Shown piece by piece: positions 11,601 to 23,900 of a DNA stretch of 64,000 nt. The translations under genes and the position numbers were made by a program. The stretch comes from Triplophysa rosa (taxonomy: Eukaryota; Chordata; Actinopteri; Cypriniformes; Nemacheilidae). The DNA is taken from NCBI RefSeq assembly GCF_024868665.1, contig NC_079892.1, positions 8,196,251 to 8,260,250 of the forward strand, in the 5' to 3' direction. Below the pieces are notes generated by a model. That model saw nothing but the letters and a program-made list of their open reading frames with translations. It was not told the DNA's origin and made no database searches. The number at the start of each line of letters is the position of its first letter. Position 1 is the first letter of the stretch.

Positions 11601-13685
11601 TTTAAGTGATCAAATTCACATAAATTTGTCTGCCTTGAGGGTTGAGATGAAGAGTTATGATGAAGGTCCTCCTTTAGAGCCAGAGCGCATGGGACCATAT
11701 CTTAGCAAGGTGAGCACAAGAACCGCTGGTCACTTTGTCACTGTCTAATAGTAGCCAGACCAAAATAAACTTCTGTTTCTCTGTATGTTTAGAAAATGTT
11801 GGAGTTTAGTGACCAGATAAGTGAGTTGTGCAGAACAGGAGAATCAAGCAGTGGAAATCTCTACTCACTGCTTCTTCCCATTTTCAAGAAATGGGAATGC
11901 CTGCTGAGTGACTCCAAAGCATTGTGTATGTCATATTCTAACACAAAAACAAAATGCTGCATCCTTGAATGATATTTACCCTCATAATTTGAGTTGACTA
12001 ATGTGTGTTTGTTTTACTTCAGTCAGGGAGTCAGTAAGGGAGATGACAGAAAATTATGACGAAGCCCATCGCGGGAGAGAACTTGTGACCTTCAGCGACT
12101 ACTGTGTGTATGAATCAATGGTGAAAAAACATGTTGGAGACCTTAAACAACCAGCTCAGGATACACTGAAACTTGTTCGAGGTAGATGCGTAGACCCGGT
12201 TAATGGATGTTTTTGAATCATATCAGGATTAGATGTAAAAGTATTTACAATAATGGTGCTTATTTGTTTTAATTCTATAGGTATCGTACAGAAAGAATTT
12301 AGGGTTATGTGTGAGGTGTGTTTCCCAAACTTCCCTCATCTGAGACACATAATACTAGTAAGTCAAAATTCCGAACAACATTTCACATAACCACAACTGA
12401 CAAAAATCTTCACATGCCATGATAACATATTTTATGCCAACACTCCCTTAGAACCAGATTGACGACATTCAGTCAAAGCAAGAAACGAAAGTGGAGAAGA
12501 GGATCCACGAGTACATTAACATGGAGAAACTTGTGTACACACAGGATCCCATTTTTACTCAGAAAATTGTGGATTTCAAGTTTGTGGAAAGAAGACAAGA
12601 GTATGAATCCACTTGTTTGGATACGGGTGAAAACGCAACCTCGCCCAATAACTGTGCGGTTTTTGACACCAGAAAATTGACACCTGAGAAACTTATTATC
12701 TATTATGAGGTGCAAATTAAACCAGTCCTTTATTTAAATTTTAGCTACTTATTTACTACGTTTACAAGACTACGGCCTGGTTTCACAGACACGGCTTAGC
12801 TTAAGCCAGGACTATGCCTTAGTTGAATTAAGAAATGTATGTTGCTTTTATAAAAATGTTTTAGAAGAAAACTTTACTGGCACTGAGATGTTTTAAGATA
12901 TTTCTGGGCAAGTTATATTTAGTTAAGACAGGTCAAACATTCATTTTAGTCTGGGACTAGCTTTAAGCCTTGTCTGTGAAACCGGGCCTATATATAGAAT
13001 TGTGAAACCGGGCCTATATATATATTTTTACTTAATTAATATTGCAGGAATTTATAGTCTGTTTAATGTTTGACCTGTGTTTCTCTCTCCTTTATCTTAA
13101 ATGTGTGCTTTCACTGTGCGTGCGTGTCTGTGTGTGTGTGTGTGTGTCTGTGTGTGTGCGTGCGCGTCCGTGTGTCTGTGCGTCCGTGTGTGTGTCTGTG
13201 TCTATGTGTGTTAGTACATGTGCATATTATGTACGTGTGTGTGGAGTGTTTTGTATGTGGGTATGTCTGTCTTCTGTGTTTTCACCTTTTTCTTGTTTCT
13301 ACAGGTATAACTTCAATTGTTTTGCTAATAGTCAATATGTCTCATGTACAGCTGCTTTGTAACAATGAAAATTGTAAAAAGCGCTATATAAAGTTGAGTT
13401 GAGTACATATTTTTAATAAAAGTGCACTGAAAATGTTCCATGTTCTCTCACTAAAAACAGATTGTGTATCAGCGTCTGGCCGACTACATTCCCATGGTGA
13501 TCCTGCTCTTTATACTGAAAGAAGCAGCGGTGATGCTGCGAGCTCATGCCATGGACCTGCGGGATGGAGCTGATGTTGTGAAGCTGTTGGTGGAGGACAC
13601 AGATGCTGGGAGACGAAGAGCAGACTTACATCAGCGCATGGAGCGACTGAGTCTGGCACAAGAAAGGGTCAGTGTATACCTCTGA
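8630..13685 (+). CDS. mx: Interferon-induced GTP-binding protein Mx (mx A)
   Basis: Thirteen coding exons: 8630-8679, 8757-8953, 9542-9679, 9796-9950, 10080-10218, 10415-10613, 10696-10774, 11587-11709, 11793-11925, 12023-12181, 12281-12357, 12452-12709 and 13461-13685. They total 643 codons plus stop. Mx proteins are dynamin-like GTPases that form rings and block viral replication in the cytoplasm or nucleus. The GTPase motifs are intact: GDQSSGKS (P-loop), DLPG and TKPD. The dynamin signature LPRGSG, the stalk and the C-terminal GTPase effector region ([17 protein letters not shown]) are all present. The exon after 10774 is joined by a GC-AG intron; all others are GT-AG. The start ATG at 8630 follows an acceptor. 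A polyadenylation signal is at 13756-13761. The gene is tail to tail with mx B. Which named fish Mx paralogue it is cannot be settled by eye. Confidence 0.95.
10904..11173. mobile_element. Truncated Tc1-like (Tdr2-type) transposon end in mx A intron
   Basis: CAGTATCTCACAGAAGTGAG preceded by TA is the terminal sequence I recognise from zebrafish Tdr2-like Tc1 elements, followed by the usual GTGACAACACTGAAG stretch. The match stops near 11173, and 11174-11520 holds other low-copy repeat debris without an ORF. No transposase is present. Confidence 0.7.
12774..12988. repeat. 215-bp MITE with GGCCTGGTTTCACAGACA ends
   Basis: The left end GGCCTGGTTTCACAGACA pairs with the right end TGTCTGTGAAACCGGGCC. 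A second copy of the right end (TGTGAAACCGGGCC) follows at 13001-13014. It lies in the last intron of mx A. Confidence 0.8.
13117..13215. repeat. (TG)n microsatellite, interrupted
   Basis: Alternating TGTG with GCGT and GTCCG interruptions, in the last intron of mx A. It makes long spurious cysteine/valine-rich ORFs in two frames. Confidence 0.85.
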
Positions 13686-14941
13686 GACAAGAAATCATAA
13701 AGTCACGCTGGACTTTACTGCCTTACAAGTGAAAAGGCAAACGTTGATATTAGTGAATAAATTTAACCACATTTATACTAATAAAATCTGATTAAAAAAA
13801 AAACCCTCATCAAGATAATTGATTATAATCTGATTGCCTATGTAATCATTGTAATGGCAACACATCAAAACATGAACGATATTTATTTGTATACCTGCTG
13901 AATGAACAGGATTGGACAAAATAATATGTATTACTGTTGTTATAGGGGTTAATCTTGTTTGTGTAGCTAATTGTGGAAAAAAAACATGGTGGTTATTTAG
14001 CTATTTATTGTCTAAGTTGCATGGCAAAACAAGGTGTTAAGTTATACCAGAACAAGTTTAGCAGTGGTTAGTAAAAGAAACCTGTAAAGTAAGTGACTTA
14101 ACATTAACCCATATATAATGTTTATATTTGACCCAATAATTGGTTGAAACATTTTGGGCTGATACAACCCAGGTTAATTTATAACCCACCAGCTGGGTTT
14201 ATCCCGTTTTGACCCAACACTGGGTTGAAAATAAGTGTAGAGCTTATTTTTACTAAACATTTCAATGTCTTCCATTTCCCAAGTATCACAATTGACTTCA
14301 TGAAGGTAGATCTAATAAGAAATACAACATGGTTGCAAAGAGGAAAAGATACAAGAAGTATCACAATAAATGTTTTTGTCTTTATTAGTTTTAGGTCAAG
14401 TAAAGTTTGTTTACAAACACATTTGTATTGTCCCTATATGCCAGTAAAGCTGTAAAACTCTGACATTATAAACTTGCTTACTTGACAATTATTTATGAAA
14501 TAGGTTGTACATGTTTTATCTAAAACAAGATGCATAGCTCAATGATATTTCATGACACCACTTTTGGAGGCATAACACCTTGCAAACCCCACGCATATCA
14601 TTCTTTACAAGATGTCTCTTCAGTATATCTTTAAATCCAGTAACTAATTATTCACTATTTGGCTATAATTCACTTTTTAAAATCTATTCTAATGCAGAGA
14701 TTAAATTGGTTAATATCATTGCATGACTTATTGTAACATTAAATGCGTTTAAATGTACATGAAACTATCAGAAATAAACCCAATGAAAACAAACGTGCTG
14801 TGCAAACAAGCCAGCACACAAAACGTGAGAGATTGCAGGCAAAAATCTACTGCTGTTTTAAACTATTTATAAGCTTTCCTCAATAAAATCATAACATCAT
14901 TTACATGACTTGAAAAAAGTGGTCACATTAATTATGTATTT
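13686..14941. other. Convergent intergenic region between mx A and mx B
   Basis: Holds both 3' UTRs. The mx A polyadenylation signal is at 13756. Around 14130-14230 short inverted GGGTT / AACCC motifs (TTGACCCAA, TTGGGTTGAAA-like) suggest a small MITE. I see no coding exon. Confidence 0.5.
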
Positions 14942-17900
14942 TCAGATATTACGTTTTTTATTTGTAGTTTTATCTGTAAGTGTGCAAATTTCTTCGTGAG
15001 CAGTGCTCAAACGTTCAAGGCGAGCCTGTAACTCTGTGCGTCTTCTACTGACGTCTGAATCCTCAGACAGAATCTCACGCACATCTGACTGCTCCAGCAA
15101 AGTCAGCATATCATTACACAGGAGCTCAGAAGCCTCTTTCAACATGAAATACTGCATCAGCATGGGCATCTGGTCAGACATGCGCCGAACCATGATCTAA
15201 AACAAAATGAAGATCAATATCAATTTACATCTTCAGATGTCTAAATACCTTAAACATTACAAGTTTAATGTACAGTATATGCACACAAACCATCAGTCAT
15301 TACTGAACAAAGCTTAATTTAAAATAGATTGCTATGGTCCAGAATGCTAAATGGTCAATAGCTATGCTATATTCACACAGCTAAGACTTTTCTTTAGACT
15401 ATTAATTTTGTAGCAAAGCAATATTCTATTATAGTTTGCCCGTCACTGACTGTTTGATTATGCAGTAACCATTTGGTTAAAATTTCAGGGGTACACTTGT
15501 GTCATATTGACTGATGAATTACAAGCAATCTGTCAGTAATATATATTTTATTTGTAAATATTAAGTAGTAAGTATTAATAATAAGGTACCTCATAATACG
15601 CCTTCAGCATTTCACTGTACTTGGTTGCTATATCACAGAAAGGTAGTCGAGTTTCAGAAAAAATCTCGTTCCCACTATCATTCAGTGCATCAAAGTAATT
15701 ATCATCCTGAGTGCAGATCATGTTTTCCATTTGAAACTGCTCCACAATCCTGTCCTCAGCTTTGCTCTGCTGACTTAACTGGATGTTTTCCATTTTGTTC
15801 TATGGTTTTAAGTAAATACGGTAAAAAGGTAGATTTAAGATTGCAGAATGAACGAATGTTGTGTTTATTTTCCCTCATGTCAGCGTAGTATTTACCATGG
15901 TGATTTTTAGAAGAGCAGGGTATCTTTGGAAACACTCATTAGCCAGGGTATAGAACTGTTTGAGGATGATGCCTAATGAAGAAGAACATGAAACAAACAA
16001 ACAACCAAAAACAAATGGCTGACAATTCAAAAATGAATGACTACTATTAAAACTTTCAGCTGTGTTCTTGTCTTGTTGTTGTTTTACAATATACTCTTTG
16101 GAATAACCAGAAAGCCCAAACATAAAGATGTGTGATGGTACCTGTTATGGCATTGAGTAAAATAACAGCTGGGTCCTTAAGTTCGGCAACATGGTCCTGC
16201 AAAAGCATCTCGAAAACCCTGTAGCTGCTGAAACCAGCCAGTTCCCGTCCTCTATTCTTTAATATTTGCTTTTTGATCTCTGCAGGTGACTGGTTAACTT
16301 GTTTAAAAACAAGATGCATTTCTCATTTAATCAATTTACTTTCACGTGTAATTGTTAAACTTGCTTTACACCTACATATTCAATCAGTGTGTAAGTAGAG
16401 CAAAAGCAAATTTACATTAGTTTTTTACAGGGTTTCTGCTGTTTCAATTTTAATTGTTTTATTTCTGGAAGAACGTGATAACGTGAACAAATAAATGACT
16501 GAGATGTCATTTGTTAATACTTTCATATGAGTGTTAATATGAGCACCAAAACAAATATGCACTGCTTACACACCGCAATGTGAAAAATATGTCTTAGAAA
16601 AGTATAACAGTAAATGTTTTATAAATTTGAATAAATACTGACAGGATGACATTTTACTGTTAAGATGGTGATTCCACTTCTTGTATTCTCCGCGAAGGTG
16701 AGAAAACAGGTTATCTTTAATGATCAGGTCCCCTAATGATAAGGACTTTATTTTATCATTGAATTCTGATAAGGTCTGTAAAAAAGAAAAACTAATTAGA
16801 TCCCAAGACAAAATTGTAATGATCTGATAAACAAAAAACTTAAAACAAAGTTCTTACTTTAATGAGGAATTGTTTGGCCCCAAGAGCATCCTGTGGTGGT
16901 CCACCTTCAAACACCTTTAGCTCCTTTCTAAGTTGTCTTGACTGTTTTTGTATCTCTTCTTTGAGCTGTGGCAATGATTTCTGACCAAGAAAAAAAATCT
17001 GTTGAACATATCGTATGAAATATATACAGTATGTTCAAAATTCTCATAATTTGCACAAGTTTTGACATTTCACAATGTCTTTAAAGTAGGAGACAGAGAC
17101 ATACTTTTATATGACTAACAAGCTGCTCAGTCAGTTCGGTGGCAAGATGTGGAATTGTAGCTTTGTTTTCAGTCAAAAGACATCTATTGAAAAAGAGAAG
17201 GCACTTGTTAAATCAGTTGTAACAGAATTTTTGGGTGATGTATCTCTTTAATAAAAGTAAATATAAACGACATTTGTGGACTTAAAATATTAACATATTT
17301 TTAATATTTCATTTAGATCATAACCTGAAATGTTCATGATTTTCAAAGAAATCGCTCTCCATTTTTAAAGCCTCCTCCAGAGAAATATCCTCATCAATCT
17401 GTTGTTGACCTCTACATTTAACCATGATGTAACCTTTGCAGAGACGAATAACTTGTTTCAGAATGTCTCTCTCTGTTCCCTTGTCTATGAGGTCGGGTTT
17501 GGTCAAAACAGCTGTGAGAAGGAAAGGTATATATTGTAAAATTTGGACAGGTGCTACAGATTTATGGTAAGATGTTGTGTGATGATTATTTGTTACATTA
17601 CCAATAGTCCTTGTACCCTCAGGATCTTCATCCTGTGCCAGTTTCAATGCTTCTGTTGTTGCGACATCAACGTTACATGGGACTACAACCATGTTTATAG
17701 TCTCAGGCCTTGTAATAAATTTTAGGATCAGAGCTTTGATCTACAAGACACAAAGTCATTAAAACTGGGTGTGCAGGGTACAAATCTCTGCTTTTAAAAC
17801 CAGATAAATACAAACTTGGTTTCCAATATCCGGTGGTTGTCCTTGTACAGGAACTCTGGCAATTCCAGGTAAGTCAATCAGTGTGAGGTCACACACATCA

Positions 17901-20900
17901 GGTGACATGATCTCTAAAGTGATGAGTTCATCAGAGATTCCAGCTCCTTCTCCTGCCAGTTCATTCTGAGCTGTTAAACACATACACCGCAAAATAAAGT
18001 ACATACTACTTTGCCAAATGTAAACACTGGTCCAAAGGTACGGTGGCCCTGAACAGCAAGGTGCAAGATTTTTTTCTCTCTCTTTTTTTTCACTCTTCAA
18101 AACATTTTTTCTTTGCTCTTCAAAACTGTTTTTCGCTCTTCAAAACTTTGTTTTCTATGGAGCCCGTCTGGTCACCCCTCGGAGAAAAAAAAACAAGACC
18201 CGCAAATCCGTGGCCACAGTTTTGTAATTCGTTCCCTCAGTTTAAAAATCCGTACTCACAGATTCTAAAACTGTACCCACGAGTTTACAACCCGTGCTCT
18301 CGGTTTTGTAAACCGTCCCCTCAGTTTTTGAAATCTGTGCCCACGCTTTCGCAATCCGTTCACACAGTTTTGCAAACTGTAGCCTACTCGCGGAATTGAA
18401 GCCTCTGTCTGTCAACAGAACAAGCTCCTTCCTACAGGAACATTAACCAATATTGTATACTGTTTTATATATAAATTGTCCTAATGTGTTTACTCTATGG
18501 AAGCCCGTTTCCGCCACGTGATAAAAAAAAATCAGGCTCTAAAAAGTCATAATTATGAGATAAAAAGTCATAATTATGAGATAAAAAGTCAAAATTATGA
18601 GATAAAAAGTCAAAATTATGAGATAAAAAGTCATAATTATGAGATAAAAAGTCAAAATTATGACTTAACGTGCACATGCGCAGTGCAGCCAGGACACCGC
18701 ACGCTGGTGACATCCGCTGGTTAGAATGGTGTAAATGCAACTCAGTGGTTTTACAAACCAATTGCGATTGGTTATATATATATTTTAGTTATTTGTTTTC
18801 AGTTTTCAGTATTTTTTTTAAGCTTCCAGTGCAGACATCCAAATGCATCAGCAGACACATAATAATAAAACAGAGTACAAAATATATAAAAATATAAATA
18901 AAATACAACTGTAAATAGACAGTTGTACAGAAGTAATATACTGTATGTAAAATAGATTGGAAATTTGCGAATATTCAAATTTATTAAAAGCAATATGTCC
19001 AGATGCTCTAGTACTCCTTCTGAAGCACCGGCCAGAGGGCAACAGTTCAAAGATGTTGTGTCCAGGGTGTATCAAGTCTGTAATGATTGCACTTTACAAG
19101 AGTGGGAAAGAAAGCACCAATGATCTTTTCAGCAATCTGGACTATCCGTTCTTGTCCACTTGTGATCAACTGAGTAGCCGAGGCAAACCTGACAGGGATT
19201 AAAGCACACAGAACAACCTTTGTTGGGCCCTATGTGGGTCTCCCACTTCAGGTCCTTTGAGATGGTGGAGCCCAGGAACCTGAAGGACTCCACAGCCAAA
19301 CAATTACAAAATATTGTGTGTTTTGGGCCACATTCAATGTACAATGTATATGGAATCCTTTCAACAAAAGATCTATGAGCTACTGAAAAGTATTTCACTG
19401 GTTCCTATCTACCAGATAACATGCCTGCTGAAGCCAACAAACTACCAGTAAAAACCCAGAGAGGTTTCTATTGTGAAACATGCAGTAGTAGTAATATCAT
19501 AGATTTGTGAAGCCATCTCTTAAATGCATAATTTTTGATGTATGATTTTGGAGGGCAAAAAATACACTGCTGTTTAAAAGTTCTAAAACACTTGAATGTT
19601 TGACTGAAATGTTTCTCATGGTCTTAAAATCTTTTAATCTGAAGATGTATGTTTAAATGTTTGAAATGACTTTAGTAGACAAAAATATAATCGTGGCAAC
19701 ATATTAATTTATTTTATTAGACGACAAAAATTGAGGACCAAATAAAAAAAGCAGCCAAGAAATGAATAGATGAAATTTCTGCCAATACTATTGAAAAATC
19801 TTCCTACAAGGTGAAATTTCAAGAAGCTGCTCGATCATGCCAAGAGTACAATTTTGGAAAGGGTGGCTACTTTGAATATGCTACATATATTCTTTAGTCC
19901 TGCATATAGTTTTGATTTATTCTGGATGCTTTTAAACATAATTCCTAGATAAAGTTATGATGAGTACTATAATTCTAAAATGTGGCCTGTCAATTTGTAG
20001 TATTTTAGTAATTTTTCTGTTTGATGAGGCTTCTAAAATGGGACTTCGGATCAGTTCAAAACAAATGAATCAGGTTGCTTGTTTCAGCCTAATTAAATAA
20101 AATAAAAAATGTACAGTTATTTATATTTACACCGTATTAAGCAACGGATGTCGCAAGCGTGCAGTGTCTTGCCTGCACTGCGCATGTTAAATCATAATTA
20201 CGATTTTCAATCTCATAATTTCGTTTTTTTAATCTCATAATTATGATTTTCAATCTCATAATTTTGATTTTTATCTCATAATTATGATTTTCAATCTCAT
20301 AATTATGACTTTTATCTCATAATTTTGACTTTTTATCTCATAATTATGACTTTTTATCTCATAATTTTGACTTTTTATCTCATAATTTTGACTTTTTATC
20401 TCATAACTATGACTTTTTATCTCATAATTATGACTTTTTATCTCATAATTTTGACTTTTTATCTCATAATTTTGACTTTTTATCTCATAATTATGACTTT
20501 CTATCTCATAATTTCGATTTTGTATCTCATAATTATGACTTTTTAGAGTCTGATTTTTTATCACATGGCGGAATTGGGCTTCCATACTTTACACACGAGC
20601 GGGTGGCGCATATAAAGCATGCGTTCATTGCCGCGTTTCACTGGCATAAAGTTGGTTTGACATTAAACTTTCGTGAATTTAGGGACCATCTCTAAAGTAC
20701 ACATTAAAATACCATTCTCCAACTTCAAAAACATTTAGAGGGAATTGTCTTGTGTTCATTAACTGAAGAGGCGTATGTTAGTTACTTTTGGTTTATTAGA
20801 CTCCTCGGAACTCTGTGGAACATATTCATCTCGTCACCACTACTCTTGTTCGTCTGCCTGTTCCCTTATGCCGTCCTTTTCACTCTCTGGCCCCCTAGTG

Positions 20901-23900
20901 GGCGGATGACATAAGCAATGTACAATACCCTGACAGGAATGATTTATAGCCACAAAACTAACTGTACAGTGTTCATGTGTGTGTCAGCTATTATGCACAA
21001 CTTTTAGATTATTGAGTATTAAATTAAACCATCAAATCATATGTACATATTGCTATACATATTGCTATTGAGCTTTAAATAATGGTATATTTGTGTATGA
21101 GACCATTATACACATAGGAATGTTTGCATGTGATTTGACGGTTTATTTCAATACATATCAATAATCTAAAAGGTGTGCATTCTATCTCACACACACATGA
21201 ACACTTTACAGTTAGTCAGGGAAGTCATTCCCATTAAATGCTATTGAGCTTTAAAATGTGTATATTTATGTATGAGCCCATACAGCAGTGAAACACATAG
21301 GAATATTTGCATTTGATCTGTTTATTATAATAAATATAAATAATCTAAAAGGTGTGCATTATATCTGACACACACATGAACACTGTACAGTTAGTCTTGT
21401 GGGTATAAGTCATTCCCTTTAAATGCCATTGAAGTTGGAAAAAGGTATTTTAATGTGTACTTAGAGATTAAATCAATTAAATTCAAGAAAGTTTATTAGT
21501 TAATATGAGTTATTAGTTAATATGACTTACATCAAGAGTATTTTCCCTTGAAATGTTATGTTTAAATAGTCAGATATATGCAGCTTGTTTTGGATAATTT
21601 AGAAGAAATCTACAGAAGCAAACAGACGAGGGTATAGAAGGCTTAAAACAAACACCTTAATGTGTATTTTGGATATTTCCTTTCCATTAGAGCAAAAGTA
21701 GACATGAAAACAAAATAGACCAACATCTCAAAATTGAACAGTACATTAAGTGTCCCGCCTTAAACAATAACTTGAGTTTGATGTCAGACTCCTCATCTAA
21801 TAACTATCCATTTTATATGTTGTGTATGCTGATAGATCTAAGCAGCCCTCCCTCAAATGTGAAACAAAGTTCTTGTCACCATCAGTGTGTGTGTGCGTGG
21901 TACAGTAAGCATAATTATAACAACAATAATAATATTACTAATAATAATAATTAGCTAAGCTGCTGTATTTGTGTATTTTGTCAATAATTTTTTGCAGTGT
22001 GTTTTAATTAATTTTGCAGGTTTTTGTCATGAAAAATAACAAATTAGCACCAACTGCCTTTTTCAGTTTAGTGTGATGGTCATTGTTGGCGTCCCAATAA
22101 CACCAAAATAATTCAAACAGTTTATTGGCTTGTGCAAAATAAACAAATTATTAGTGAAAATATGTCCTTTTCCTTTGTGCAGTCATTTATTCTATGTATA
22201 TACTTGAAACTATCATAGAAATCATACACATTGTGGCTTAGTTTCCTTTGTTGTTGCCTGTTCTTGTGATAAAATGAGTGAATTCTAAGGAAGACAATGG
22301 TCTCTGTGAACTGATTATTTTGTAGACATTGTTGGAAAATGAAACAACATGAAACAATTGGGTGAGTGTGAGGGATTTAAAAAAAAGTTGTTTTTAATAT
22401 ATTTAACATTTTGTTTGGAAAAAATTAAAACAAATATGAGAAGTGCCCTTTTTTTCCGTTTGAGCCCATGCCCCTCAAAATGTCTGTGCATGTCCCTGCC
22501 TAGCAGGTTTAAAAGCATAATTATTTGATTGTTGATTGATTGATTTGATAAAGGGGTCATATGGCACAAACACATGTTTTTCTGTGTATTTGGTGTGTTA
22601 TAAGTTGCCCATGCATGTATTAGACACGTAAAATTGCCAAAATGAAAGTGTGGGAACAAAATCATAGCACACCTCGCTTTTCAGAGCGATGAGCTTTGTT
22701 AAAAATCTGCGCGTTTCAGAGAGGCGGGGCAAAGAGGAGATACAAACATGCACGGTATGTGGAAAATACAGCGTTTTTTAACCTTAAATCGTGTATACAC
22801 ATTGCATTACATCTAAAACAAACGATAATATTTGTTTTAGCCATGGCACCTTCCCGTACACGGGAGACTTGATTTACTTCAAGATATGGCATGTGAATTC
22901 TTATCTTATCGTGACCAATCTTATATCGTTGGAAAGGTCTAAGACTCTAGAATAAATATTTCATCACTGTTTTATAAAATAATTTATGTAAGAAGAGTAA
23001 TTGATTCATAAATGAAAAGAGTGTGCATAAAAAAACAATATCATAATAATAAAAAAAATGCAGACAAAAGATATAAAATTTTTATGTTTTTTATGTTGTT
23101 CACGGTCCTGTCTATATTTTCATTGTCTCTTCATGTGAAGAATTAAAAAAAAATGAAAAAGAAGAATCTCAATGGTTGTGGTGTTCAATGTCAGACCAAA
23201 AAAAAGGTGTCCCCTATTGGATTCTTGTGGTACTGCGGCTAAAACACTCAGAAGACACAGAATTTGGTCTATCAAGCTCAAACTTCATAAAAATATTGGT
23301 GGTACTTGGGACTTTGACCTTTTGACATTTTTAGGCAGAAACACATAGTTTTTTAAATGTTTTTTTTTAAATAAAATCTATACATAATATTTTTATAGTT
23401 TGTTATAGCAATAAACATAAATTACAATAACTTGTACATTTCATGTTTTTTGCGGTCCTGTCTATATTTTCATTGTCTCTTCATGCGAAGAATTAAAAAA
23501 AAATGAAAAAGAAGAATCTCAATGTCTGTTGTGGTGTTCAATGTCAGACCAAAAAAAGGTGTCCCCTATTGGATTCTTGTGGTACTGCGGCTAAAACACT
23601 CACAGAAGACACAGAAATTGGTCTATCAAGCTCAAACTTCATAAAAATATTGATGGTACTTGGGACTTTGACCTTTTGACATTTTTAGGCGGAAACATAT
23701 AGTTTTTTATGTTTTTTTTTAAATAAAATCTATACATAATATTTTTATAGCAATATATTATAGTTTTTATAGTTTGTTATAGCAATAATCATAAACTACA
23801 ATAATAATAAAAAAATAAAAATACATATTTTTTTAAATTCAGGAACAAACTTCCAAGTGTCTTCTTTCAAATGAGACCAACCGTAGGTCTCTACTCCAAA

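Noticed and set aside
13042..13402. Cysteine/valine-rich ORFs of 106 and 110 codons
   Set aside because: Both are translations of the (TG)n microsatellite and flanks in an mx A intron.
18497..18724. Repetitive ORFs coding [14 protein letters not shown] (also 20271-20585 and reverse-strand versions)
   Set aside because: They are translations of the 21-bp ATAATTATGAG arrays in the foldback arms; the open frame follows from the repeat period being divisible by three.
22315..22665. 116-codon minus-strand ORF
   Set aside because: Lies in dispersed repeat sequence; no recognisable domain and no splice context.
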